DNA of 26,889 bases from an archaeon (GTDB lineage Archaea > Aenigmatarchaeota > Aenigmatarchaeia > GW2011-AR5 > GCA-2688965). The position numbers were made by a program, and so were the translations under genes. Positions 14,437-22,037 of the stretch are shown here, piece after piece; the first letter of the stretch is position 1, and every line of letters begins with the position of its first letter. The DNA is taken from assembly GCA_002688965.1 (NCBI GenBank), contig NZEE01000073.1, positions 1 through 26,889 of the forward strand. The letters are read 5' to 3'. The notes below the pieces were generated by a model that was given only the letters and a program-made list of their open reading frames with translations, was not told where the DNA came from and ran no database searches.

Positions 14437-15909
14437 TTATTTAAGTGTTCTGGCAAGTGCTTGTGTATAAACATCCATTGAACCAGATAATTGTTCAAAA
14501 GATTCACCATCTTCTTCAGTAATTACTGATTCGGACGATTTTTCTTCTTTGGGGAAATAACTCTCTTTTAAAGTTTGAACCTTTTCAGCATAATCAGATT
14601 CATCTTCATAGACAACACCTTTTGCGACTTCTTTCAATTTTTCTTGATCGTTAAAAGTCAGTTCAGATGTTAAAGAAGTTATAATATCAGACTTTTTATG
14701 TTCTGACAATTCCTTCTTATATTCTATATTAGTAGTAACTTCCTGATTCAATTTTTCTTCTAGGTGTTTAACCTTAGTTGCCAGTTCTTCAACCACATCA
14801 ACCTTTTCTTCTGGAATAGTGATGTAATTTTCAGTGAACAATTGTTTAAGACCTGACATGAATCCTTCTGCAATATCAGCACGAATTCCAGATTCGATTG
14901 CAACTTTATTTTCTTCCATCCATTGTTCAACAACGTATGCCATATAAGAATCGACCTTTTCAGTCATTTCCGTAACAGCAGTTTCATATTCTTGTTCAAA
15001 AATAGCAAGAACTTCTTCTTCAAGAGGTTCTAAAACTGTTTCGACTTCGTTATTTACTGCGGTTTCAAAAATAACTTTTGCTCTATCCTTAAAGGTTTCT
15101 GACAGTGTTTCTTCACCAGATGCTAAAGCATTTATGTAATCGGTTGATTCAGACTTTGCATCCATTGCATCATCATCAGCTCGACCACGAGCTCCTACTC
15201 TCCAAGAAACTTTCATTGCCCTAGAAATAGCAGCTTTATGGGCAGAAGATTTGGGCCCTTTATTGATGCCTTTTTTCCCTTTTTTCGTCCAACGTCTTAC
15301 TTTCGTAATTTTTCCATCGACCATCCTGTAAACCATAACATTAGTTGGACGTGCTTGTTTACCAACGGTGTATTCTTGAACATCTGAATCTTCTTCACCA
15401 ATTGCAACGGCATCATCAGCAGAAACTTCAGATGGGTCATGGTGAGCTAAAGAATAACTTCTACCTTTTCCTGATTTCTTATTTTGTGCGGTTTTTAATG
15501 CCCACTTCTTTTTCAGTCTATCGGGAATTAGAGCATCTTTCCTTCGATTCGCTGCTCTTTCAGATGCAGTAGTTTTCTTTTTCTTGATTCTTCCGAGTTT
15601 CTTTGTTTCATCTAAAGAATAAACCTCAATCTCACCATCTTCATCAATTACTATATCAACGTTATCGAAGTCGATGTCGGGATTTTCTTTCTTTAGTTCA
15701 GCAATAAGTTCAGCATATGCTTCTAAATCATCTTGATCTGGCTCTTCCCAAGCATCATCATCTTCTGCTAGAATTTCTTCTGTTTCGTCATCAAGAACTT
15801 CTTCTTCTTCAGCAACAGTCGGTTCTAAAATCCCTTGAATGATTTCATCCTCAACGGTGCTGTCCTCAGAAGCAACTAGTTCTTGAAAATCTTTTTCCAA
15901 TGCTTCCAT
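14437..15909 (-). CDS. 22: Enlarged prohead core scaffold protein gp22
   Basis: The position between protease gp21 and capsid gp23 and the helical, charged C-terminal half (about 260-490, ending MDVYTQALARTLK) identify the scaffold gp22. At 490 residues it is far longer than T4 gp22 (269). The extra N-terminal part has a very acidic stretch (about 1-100, with EEEEVLDDETEE) and two strongly basic stretches (about 104-150, RIKKKKTT to KKSGKGR; and 183-245, RRWTKKGKKGINKGPK). Several L/I-x-E sites (LAE at 47-49, IAE at 69-71, IAE at 346-348, ITE near 463-465) could be cut by gp21. The scaffold is normally degraded and leaves the head; the basic parts might be retained with DNA. That is inference. 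Confidence 0.88.
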   Translation of the reverse strand: MEALEKDFQELVASEDSTVEDEIIQGILEPTVAEEEEVLDDETEEILAEDDDAWEEPDQDDLEAYAELIAELKKENPDIDFDNVDIVIDEDGEIEVYSLDETKKLGRIKKKKTTASERAANRRKDALIPDRLKKKWALKTAQNKKSGKGRSYSLAHHDPSEVSADDAVAIGEEDSDVQEYTVGKQARPTNVMVYRMVDGKITKVRRWTKKGKKGINKGPKSSAHKAAISRAMKVSWRVGARGRADDDAMDAKSESTDYINALASGEETLSETFKDRAKVIFETAVNNEVETVLEPLEEEVLAIFEQEYETAVTEMTEKVDSYMAYVVEQWMEENKVAIESGIRADIAEGFMSGLKQLFTENYITIPEEKVDVVEELATKVKHLEEKLNQEVTTNIEYKKELSEHKKSDIITSLTSELTFNDQEKLKEVAKGVVYEDESDYAEKVQTLKESYFPKEEKSSESVITEEDGESFEQLSGSMDVYTQALARTLK

Positions 15910-15937
15910 TTTACTTCTCCTTGTACTTAATCTCTAT

Positions 15938-15961
15938 AGATTTGTTGTATTGGTATTTATA
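15938..15961 (-). promoter_or_regulatory. Late promoter module for gp22
   Basis: On the minus strand, TATAAATA (15961-15954) is followed by CCAATACAACAAATCT. The whole 24 bases match the gp18 promoter module at 22001-22024 with a single mismatch. AAGGAG and the gp22 ATG follow after about 28 bases. The -10 overlaps the region just upstream of the gp21 stop codon. Confidence 0.88.
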
Positions 15962-15965
15962 CAAA

Positions 15966-16619
15966 TTATAATTTTGACAAAAATAATTCAAATTGTTTCA
16001 GAGCGTTTTCTTCTCGATTCTGTTTAGGCACATCAATTTGTTGCTTCATTTGTGCAATATCTGACTCATGTATTGCACCATTGTTCCAGACCCATTCTTT
16101 TCCTTCCATAATACCATTTACAAATGCATTTGGTGCAGACGGATCAGCAACAATATCAGCCGCAGTTGCCAGATGAAAGTCATCCTTTACTAATTTTATG
16201 CCGTTGGACTGCTCCTCCAATGATCCCATACCCCTCGATGAAACACCGAGTCTAGCACCTTCTTTGAGCAAACTTTCAACAATTTTGCCAGACGGTGTAT
16301 CACGCATAACCTTTGCTTTGCCTGTCCAATCATTTCCAGATCTTCGCAAATCTGTAATCATGTGAGAAACCCGATCTAAATTAATAGTCGGCCCTTCTGG
16401 ATGACCTAATTCACCAAAGGCACGATTTTCCTTGATATAATCTTTTTTATATCGTTTTACTTCTCTCTCCAAGATATGCCTTGGATAAGATCTTTTATTA
16501 CGATTTACAGTTTCTGATTGAAGAAATACACCTTCAAGGTATAATGACTTTTTGCCATCTGTACCTTCTTCAATTTCAAAAACTTCTAAATCTTCCGTAA
16601 CTTCAGTGATTAGTTTCAT
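15966..16619 (-). CDS. 21: Prohead core protease gp21
   Basis: This 217-residue serine protease matches T4 gp21 (212 residues). VNRNKRSYPR lies near 38-47, GELGHPEGP contains the likely catalytic His73, and GVSSRGMGSL contains the nucleophile Ser127 or Ser128. DIVADPSAPNAF at 155-166 is the other conserved block. It cleaves scaffold and capsid proteins after L/I-x-E sites and then itself during head maturation. The start follows GAGGGG. Its neighbours (gp20, gp67 and the unknown 125-residue protein on one side, gp22 on the other) match the T4 head cluster. Confidence 0.95.
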   Translation of the reverse strand: MKLITEVTEDLEVFEIEEGTDGKKSLYLEGVFLQSETVNRNKRSYPRHILEREVKRYKKDYIKENRAFGELGHPEGPTINLDRVSHMITDLRRSGNDWTGKAKVMRDTPSGKIVESLLKEGARLGVSSRGMGSLEEQSNGIKLVKDDFHLATAADIVADPSAPNAFVNGIMEGKEWVWNNGAIHESDIAQMKQQIDVPKQNREENALKQFELFLSKL

Positions 16620-16630
16620 TTTTTACCCCT

Positions 16631-17008
16631 CTATCCAGAATAATCTGTCCTAGCTGCAAAACCAGCAACCTTTCTCACCGTAAGGATAGCAGTTGCAACA
16701 CCCGAACCAGCAGTTACTATAATATCACCTGTTGCACCAGATGCGGTACTATACGGTAATGCCATTTCTAATAATTTCCCGTTGCCTGATAATTGCAATG
16801 CTGTTTCAGCTGAAGTGGCATCCCATTTAACCGTTATACCAGCCGCAGATGACCATTCAACATCTATCAAATTAACCCTTGCGGTAGCACCATCTGCATC
16901 TGCCAAAGCAGAAACATCTATGGTTTCAGAAGCACCACTTCCCAGATTAATCAGAAAAGTTGCCTTTCCTCTTATTTTTGATTGATCATAAACTTTTAAT
17001 TGTGCCAT
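16631..17008 (-). CDS. Unknown beta-rich protein in the gp68 position
   Basis: This 125-residue protein is rich in Ala, Gly, Thr and Ser. Its repeated short hydrophobic strands (ATFLINLGSGASETIDVSAL, ARVNLIDVEW, TGDIIVTAGSGVATAILTVR) suggest a beta-sandwich. T4 encodes the core protein gp68 between genes 67 and 21, but gp68 is helical and this protein is not similar. A small head structural or decoration protein is the most plausible role from context and composition; nothing proves it. An AGAGGAA site overlapping the end of gp67 supports the ATG at 17008. Confidence 0.75.
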   Translation of the reverse strand: MAQLKVYDQSKIRGKATFLINLGSGASETIDVSALADADGATARVNLIDVEWSSAAGITVKWDATSAETALQLSGNGKLLEMALPYSTASGATGDIIVTAGSGVATAILTVRKVAGFAARTDYSG

Positions 17009-17014
17009 ATTACT

Positions 17015-17203
17015 TTATTCCTCTGCTACTTTAGAATCTTCAGCACCTGTAACAGCAGAATTATCCAACCAATCAGTTGCGAGTTCTTCTTTCCTAGCAT
17101 CTAACACAGTATTTATCTTCGATGCCAGTTCCGTATGAAAATGTTGCAACGCATCGGAATTTTCATCATTCAAAATCGCATTTACTAAATCTATTGTTGC
17201 CAT
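17015..17203 (-). CDS. 67: Prohead core protein gp67
   Basis: The 62-residue product has the usual gp67 layout for marine T4-like phages: an N-terminal helix (IDLVNAILNDENSDALQHFH), then ASKINTVLDARKEELATDWL, then an acidic tail. gp67 is an abundant component of the prohead core and is processed by gp21. It lies between gp20 and gp21 as in T4. A strong AAGGAG site precedes the ATG. The sequence is short and poorly conserved, so position carries much of the weight. Confidence 0.75.
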   Translation of the reverse strand: MATIDLVNAILNDENSDALQHFHTELASKINTVLDARKEELATDWLDNSAVTGAEDSKVAEE

Positions 17204-17214
17204 GTCATTTCTCC

Positions 17215-18897
17215 TTAAACATCCTCTAATTGACTACGAATTGCATCTATATCTAAAGACAATTCTTGTAATACTTGCTGTTCCTCTTGCGCTGGTGGTT
17301 GACCATTAGTTGGTGGTACTGGTGCTGGTGCTGATGGTGGTGGTTGTTCTGGTGGTACTTCTGGAACTTCTGGTTCAGGTGGCCCTTGTGGCCCCATAGC
17401 ACCCCACTCAATAGTGGCATCCTTAACAATCTTGCCACCATCAACTTCAGCATCAATCTCTTTCTGCATTTTCTTTATTTCCTTATCTGTCATTTGCATA
17501 ATATTCTTTTTAATCCATGCCATCGAGAAGTAACGTCCAGCAAACTCGGATATTGTACTGAGTGCTTCCAATCGCATGTTTAAAATTTCACTATTCTTCT
17601 GCTCTCTATAAAAATTATCTTCTGCATAGACAAATGCTATTTCATGTTTAATCTTATCCCAATCCTGTGCTTTGATTATACCTTGAAATATTAATTGTGC
17701 CTTGAGCAGTTGATTGAAGAAATCAGTGAACTCTGTTCTCAACCTCTGAACAAACTTTGAAAATTTCAATTCATCTCTTGTTATTTCGGATTCTCGACCT
17801 AATGAAAAACCCGAACCGTTTTGATCATCAATTCTGGACGATGGTACATTCAACGACTTGTAGAATTTCTGTAAGAAGTAAATAACATCTTCCATCTCAC
17901 CTAAATTCTGTCCGCCAGGCAATGTTGAAATTTCTGTACCCCGTCCACCCTCTCGTCTGGGCAACCAGAAATCTTCTAACATTGCCATATGCTTACGATC
18001 ATCTTTGATCTCGCCAGTATCTGCATCATAGACTAATTTATTTCGATACCGATTCATGGTATCTTGCAGATATTGTTCTGCCTTTGCTTTTGGCAAGTTT
18101 CCTACGTCTATGTAGAATAATCGTCTTTCTGGAGCTCGACTGATACGGTAGATTACTAATGCATCTTCCATCATTCTTAATTGATTTAACGGTTTTATTG
18201 CTTTATGCAAATGACTTACGACTACGTTTTTGGAGTGATCAAACATACCAGATGTAACATGAGCAATGGCATCAGGCAAAATTCTAACTGCTTCTGATAT
18301 CTGGGCATCAGGTTTTATTGCCTTTTCGTTGAATACAAAATATTCTACCGATTTCTGAATCATATCAATGCCATTCTGTGCTTTGCTTTTCACATTTTCT
18401 CTGACTTTTCTGATTTTTCTCGGATCTATATATCTTAGTTCTTGAATTCCTTGCTTTTTATTTTTCTCATCAATTATTATGTGATAGTAAAGTCTACCAT
18501 CTACATACCATTTTCTAAAAATCTCATATGCCTTTTCGTTAAAATTGAGTTTATCTATAATACTATCAAAGGATTCATGTATTTTCTTTTTAACGGTATC
18601 AGGCGCACCTAAATTTTCCAAATCTAATTTAACAACATTGTTTTCGTCTTCTGGTATCACGATTGCTTCATTTACTACATCATCAATAGCCGCATCACAT
18701 TCTGGATGTAATGCCATATCACGATATCGGTTAATCAGTTCTATCTCATTCTTGATAGACCCTGCCATATCAATATATTGTCCAAAAGCACCACCTGATG
18801 CTATAGGCAAAGCACCATCATCATTTTCTGGGGCTGCAAAAGATCTCACATCTTTCTTTTTTGCTTTTGTAATTTCAAATCCTAAAAATCTTGCCAT
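17215..18897 (-). CDS. 20: Portal vertex protein gp20
   Basis: The 560-residue protein has typical gp20 blocks: ALHPECDAAIDDVVNEAIV at 62-80, YDPRKIRKVRE-like text (IDPRKIRKVRE), the MEDALVIYRISRAPERRLFY block, NLPKAKAEQYL and the PRREGGRGTEISTLPGGQNL region. Twelve copies form the portal through which DNA is packaged and to which the neck attaches. About residues 501-540 form a Pro/Gln-rich tail (PEPEVPEVPPEQPPPSAPAP) beyond the core; T4 gp20 is 524 residues. The start follows a modest TTTAGGT site. A perfect hairpin at 18915-18936 lies just upstream of the gene. Confidence 0.97.
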   Translation of the reverse strand: MARFLGFEITKAKKKDVRSFAAPENDDGALPIASGGAFGQYIDMAGSIKNEIELINRYRDMALHPECDAAIDDVVNEAIVIPEDENNVVKLDLENLGAPDTVKKKIHESFDSIIDKLNFNEKAYEIFRKWYVDGRLYYHIIIDEKNKKQGIQELRYIDPRKIRKVRENVKSKAQNGIDMIQKSVEYFVFNEKAIKPDAQISEAVRILPDAIAHVTSGMFDHSKNVVVSHLHKAIKPLNQLRMMEDALVIYRISRAPERRLFYIDVGNLPKAKAEQYLQDTMNRYRNKLVYDADTGEIKDDRKHMAMLEDFWLPRREGGRGTEISTLPGGQNLGEMEDVIYFLQKFYKSLNVPSSRIDDQNGSGFSLGRESEITRDELKFSKFVQRLRTEFTDFFNQLLKAQLIFQGIIKAQDWDKIKHEIAFVYAEDNFYREQKNSEILNMRLEALSTISEFAGRYFSMAWIKKNIMQMTDKEIKKMQKEIDAEVDGGKIVKDATIEWGAMGPQGPPEPEVPEVPPEQPPPSAPAPVPPTNGQPPAQEEQQVLQELSLDIDAIRSQLEDV

Positions 18898-18914
18898 TTG
18901 TAATACCTAAACAG

Positions 18915-18936
18915 GGTAGGGGGAAATCCCCCTACC
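18915..18936 (-). other. Perfect nine-pair hairpin between gp19 and gp20
   Basis: GGTAGGGGG, a four-base loop and CCCCCTACC form a perfect stem. On the minus strand (gp19 to gp20 mRNA) no T-run follows, so it is not a classical terminator in the sense direction and may instead be a processing or stabilising hairpin in the gp20 leader. On the plus strand it is followed by ATAG then a T-rich tract, so it could stop antisense transcription. Confidence 0.75.
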
Positions 18937-18949
18937 ATAGTTTTATTTT

Positions 18950-18957
18950 TATTTATG
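18950..18957 (-). promoter_or_regulatory. Possible late promoter variant for gp20
   Basis: On the minus strand, CATAAATA differs from the late consensus TATAAATA at the first base. It overlaps the gp19 stop codon and is about 53 bases before the gp20 ATG, with the hairpin at 18915-18936 between. If active, the hairpin would be at the very 5' end of the gp20 message. Confidence 0.4.
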
Positions 18958-19600
18958 CTAACTTATCTAATAGACTTTCGATTTTACTAACCGCAGCGTC
19001 TTTCATCTTATTAACGATTGGTGTAACAATATCACCAGCTAAGTTTGACTTAGCACTCTGATCACGTCCGAGATTGACCCATTGATTGAACGTCCAAGTT
19101 ATATCAAACGTTTCTAATGAATCGTTGGTTTCCCAACCCAGCTCGATACCAGCAATTACACTAGGCCAACAATCTTGCATAGCATATTCTGCAATTTTCT
19201 CACCACTTTTGCTAAGATGAACAACGTGTGCAACAGATGTGTATTCAGAATAACTATCTGCTAAAGTAACATTAGAAATAGGGCCATTAATCAATTCTTG
19301 CCATTTCTCGACATAATTCCTGACCGTAAATCCTTCGTCATTAACAACAGTAGTATTCCAATCTTCATATGTCCTATCGCCTGCCATTTTAACCTTTCTA
19401 CCCATGTAAGGCACTTCTATCATACCAATATTCCCTGATGGAATAGAAGCAGTTTGTGCCATGAAAGAGATAAAATTAGCACCGTCCAGACCATTGTTCC
19501 CCGTCTTGCTAAGTCCAGATGGCGGCATAACTTGGACAAAATAAAGAGTGGGTCTTGCCCCACCCCCTGCCATTGCTTGCTTGAAACCTGTAATATCCAT
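18953..19600 (-). CDS. 19: Tail tube protein gp19
   Basis: The 215-residue protein is a T4-like tube subunit: ITGFKQAMAGGGARPTLYFV at 3-22, ASIPSGNIGMIEVPYMGRKV near 51-70, then GDRTYEDWNTTVVNDEGFTV and the MQDCWPSVIAGIEL block. It polymerises into the rigid inner tail tube inside the gp18 sheath. It follows gp18 after 15 bases with an AAGGAG site. Its sequence echoes the tube-like protein at 12352-12885 (phrases such as 'xIPxxxxGxxxxPxxxR'). Confidence 0.95.
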   Translation of the reverse strand: MDITGFKQAMAGGGARPTLYFVQVMPPSGLSKTGNNGLDGANFISFMAQTASIPSGNIGMIEVPYMGRKVKMAGDRTYEDWNTTVVNDEGFTVRNYVEKWQELINGPISNVTLADSYSEYTSVAHVVHLSKSGEKIAEYAMQDCWPSVIAGIELGWETNDSLETFDITWTFNQWVNLGRDQSAKSNLAGDIVTPIVNKMKDAAVSKIESLLDKLA

Positions 19601-19615
19601 TTACTTTTCTCCTTA

Positions 19616-21943
19616 TTACCCTGCTACTTCTGAGAACGAAACACCAGTTCTAACAGCAATGAAATTCAATTGAATGTAATTAATGGAACGTGCTGGTTTG
19701 ATATAAATATCACCCACAAATTCATTTCTATCAATTACATCACTAGTATTATTTGAACTATCGCAAACAACTTTGAAGTCGTAAATGCCTCGTTTTGCTT
19801 TAATACCAGAAAGGAATGGTTCTACCATATTGCGAAATGATGACCTAGTAAATTCGTCATTAAATTCAAACAACATGTATTTAGCAGCACTAGAAATAGT
19901 TCGTTCTAATAGATTGAATAACCTACGAACGTTAATTCTATCAAAAGCACTTGGTTTTTTCAAGAATGTTTTATCCCCATAAAGAATTGTACCAGCACCA
20001 GAAATATTAGCAACTGGATTGATATTTGCTTTATAAAGAGTATCCCTTTCTGTCTTATTTGGATCGAAATGCAATTTTACTACGTTACGAATTGCTCCAC
20101 GATTCAACCCTGCTGGACTCCACCATGCACCCAATGAATTATCAACACTGACACACAAACCAGCAACATCACCGTTTAACGGTATGTCTATATATTTATC
20201 TGTATACCTGTTGTAGGTTCTTTTCCAACCAGAATCCATAACTGCATAAGATGTACTGCTCAGACCTGTTTGAGTCGAATCCGTTACAACATCAGCTGCT
20301 TTAGTTATACCTGTACCAATAACACTAGCACTATCTGGTGATAAAAACACGATACAATCCTTTCGTATCTTTGCTATATTATCAATTACTGAAATTGCTA
20401 ATGCACCAGAAGAATCTACCCCGATAGGCAACAAATCAATATCAACCGCTTCTTTATCTACAAACAACCCATAACCAGTTGTTGCAGAATAACGTTTTGA
20501 AGCATTATTTCCACCACCAGCACCAGAATCGTCATCACTAACACCGCCTGCCAAATTTAAAGATTGAGCATTAACAGATGTAAATATTGTCGTATTTGCT
20601 GAATTTTTCCCTTCCCATGTACTCTGAACATTATCCCATTGTCCTGTGGCATAGATATATTTAGAGTCTCGACGTATAACATCCTTAAAGTAATTGCTAT
20701 TTCCCTGAGAATTTTTAGCATCGGTAGCAAGGGAAAGATGTGCATATCGTTCCAATACAGTACCAGCAATACCAGAAATTTCACCTGTTCTATCTACAAC
20801 TACCAAATGTATCTCGTCATTGACATCTTCACCACCATTATTATTTAATACATAATCAGAAGTATTTGGCATTCTATCAAACAATCCACCAAAATCGACT
20901 GTTTTAGTTGCTCCACCCTGAGTATAATCACCATTCCACCCTGCTAATGATCCACCTGTCTGAAGTAATCTTACTTGTATTGCATTGCCCAAAGCACCAG
21001 CATATCTAGCAACAAAACTAGAAGTACCAGCAGAAGAATTAGTCGAACCACTATCTTTAGAATCGAAATCTTCTTCATTAACAACTAATACACCACCAGA
21101 ACCAGATATAGTTTCTAGTACTAGTTTTATTGTATTATTCGTAGAGCCAGGATCAACAACGGTAATTACATCACCAGAATTATACCCACTACCAGCATTA
21201 GCAATTGTAATAATCTTAACTTTCGTACCATTAGTGTTTGTTGTTATTGTAAAGGTTGCTCCTGAACCTCCAAGCGGTAAGACAGAAGTTACACCAGAAG
21301 CAGTTGCAGTCGTTATATCAGTTCCACCATTCCATGCAGTTGATGCAGTAAAATCTGTACCAGATGCACCTAAAGTAGCAGCTCCATCGGTACTCTCTAC
21401 TCTAAATTGACCACCAGAAGAACCACCCTGTGTGATAGTTAAAATATCACCTTCTGAATATCCTGTACCAGCATTATTAACAGTAACAGTTAGGACTTCT
21501 CCACCAGTAGCATCAATATCAACAGTAGCACCAGAACCTGTGCCACCAGTAGTTGCTAAACCAGTTGCATCTGTATAACTAGAACCACCAGCTACAACAG
21601 CAACAGTTTGTATTACACCACCATTAAAATCGACTATTGTACCCTCTGTACTAGTACCATCCAATGCATTTTTTGCATTAGTACCTAATGTTCTAACTAC
21701 GTTTAATGAACCACCATATGCTAAGGTACTGGAAGCAACGTGCCAATTCCCCTCAACATCGGTATTTGTCGGTTTCCCGAATGTATTTGCCAAATCTTGT
21801 TCAGAAGTAATTGAAACTATTTTGTCTGCCGGCCCCCATATGAAAGCAGCTGCAAAACCAGTATTCGATGAAGTACTGGGTGCTAAGACATTTGTAGCAT
21901 CAATTTCTGTAACACTTACGCCTGGGCTTACTTGAAATGCCAT
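19616..21943 (-). CDS. 18: Contractile tail sheath protein gp18
   Basis: The N-terminus (PGVSVTEIDATN, FIWGPAD, FGKPTN) and the C-terminal domain (INPVANISGAGTILYGDKTF; VRRLFNLLERTISSAAKYML; RNMVEPFLSGIKAKRG) are those of T4 gp18. The sheath contracts to drive the tube into the host cell. At 775 residues it is longer than T4 gp18 (659). The region from about 105 to 285 is a Gly/Thr/Ser-rich block with repeated 'VxxAGxGYxxGDxLTV' units (for example VNNAGTGYSEGDILTI and IANAGSGYNSGDVITV), likely an exposed domain. An AAGGAG site precedes the ATG, with a late promoter at 22001-22024. Confidence 0.96.
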   Translation of the reverse strand: MAFQVSPGVSVTEIDATNVLAPSTSSNTGFAAAFIWGPADKIVSITSEQDLANTFGKPTNTDVEGNWHVASSTLAYGGSLNVVRTLGTNAKNALDGTSTEGTIVDFNGGVIQTVAVVAGGSSYTDATGLATTGGTGSGATVDIDATGGEVLTVTVNNAGTGYSEGDILTITQGGSSGGQFRVESTDGAATLGASGTDFTASTAWNGGTDITTATASGVTSVLPLGGSGATFTITTNTNGTKVKIITIANAGSGYNSGDVITVVDPGSTNNTIKLVLETISGSGGVLVVNEEDFDSKDSGSTNSSAGTSSFVARYAGALGNAIQVRLLQTGGSLAGWNGDYTQGGATKTVDFGGLFDRMPNTSDYVLNNNGGEDVNDEIHLVVVDRTGEISGIAGTVLERYAHLSLATDAKNSQGNSNYFKDVIRRDSKYIYATGQWDNVQSTWEGKNSANTTIFTSVNAQSLNLAGGVSDDDSGAGGGNNASKRYSATTGYGLFVDKEAVDIDLLPIGVDSSGALAISVIDNIAKIRKDCIVFLSPDSASVIGTGITKAADVVTDSTQTGLSSTSYAVMDSGWKRTYNRYTDKYIDIPLNGDVAGLCVSVDNSLGAWWSPAGLNRGAIRNVVKLHFDPNKTERDTLYKANINPVANISGAGTILYGDKTFLKKPSAFDRINVRRLFNLLERTISSAAKYMLFEFNDEFTRSSFRNMVEPFLSGIKAKRGIYDFKVVCDSSNNTSDVIDRNEFVGDIYIKPARSINYIQLNFIAVRTGVSFSEVAG

Positions 21944-22000
21944 ATTCTTTCTCCTTGTTCAGTTGTGAATTTTGAAACTTTCCCTATAAAGTATCAATTA

Positions 22001-22024
22001 AGATTTGTTGTATTGTTATTTATA
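22001..22024 (-). promoter_or_regulatory. Late promoter module for gp18
   Basis: On the minus strand, TATAAATA (22024-22017) is followed by ACAATACAACAAATCT. These 24 bases are identical to the gp22 module at 15938-15961 except at one position. It lies between the gp17 stop codon and gp18, about 60-80 bases before the gp18 ATG. Confidence 0.88.
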
Positions 22025-22037
22025 AAAAATGGTATTT

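Noticed and set aside
18545..18910. Open plus-strand frame of about 121 codons antisense to gp20
   Set aside because: It is a shadow of portal coding sequence, with Ser/Phe/Ile-rich low-information translation and no promoter or ribosome binding site.
20985..21410. Open plus-strand frame of about 141 codons inside gp18
   Set aside because: It lies wholly antisense to the well-conserved sheath gene, over its Gly/Thr-rich insert. The Pro/Val/Glu-rich translation is what the complement of GGT/ACT/TCT-type codons produces. No ribosome binding site supports it.
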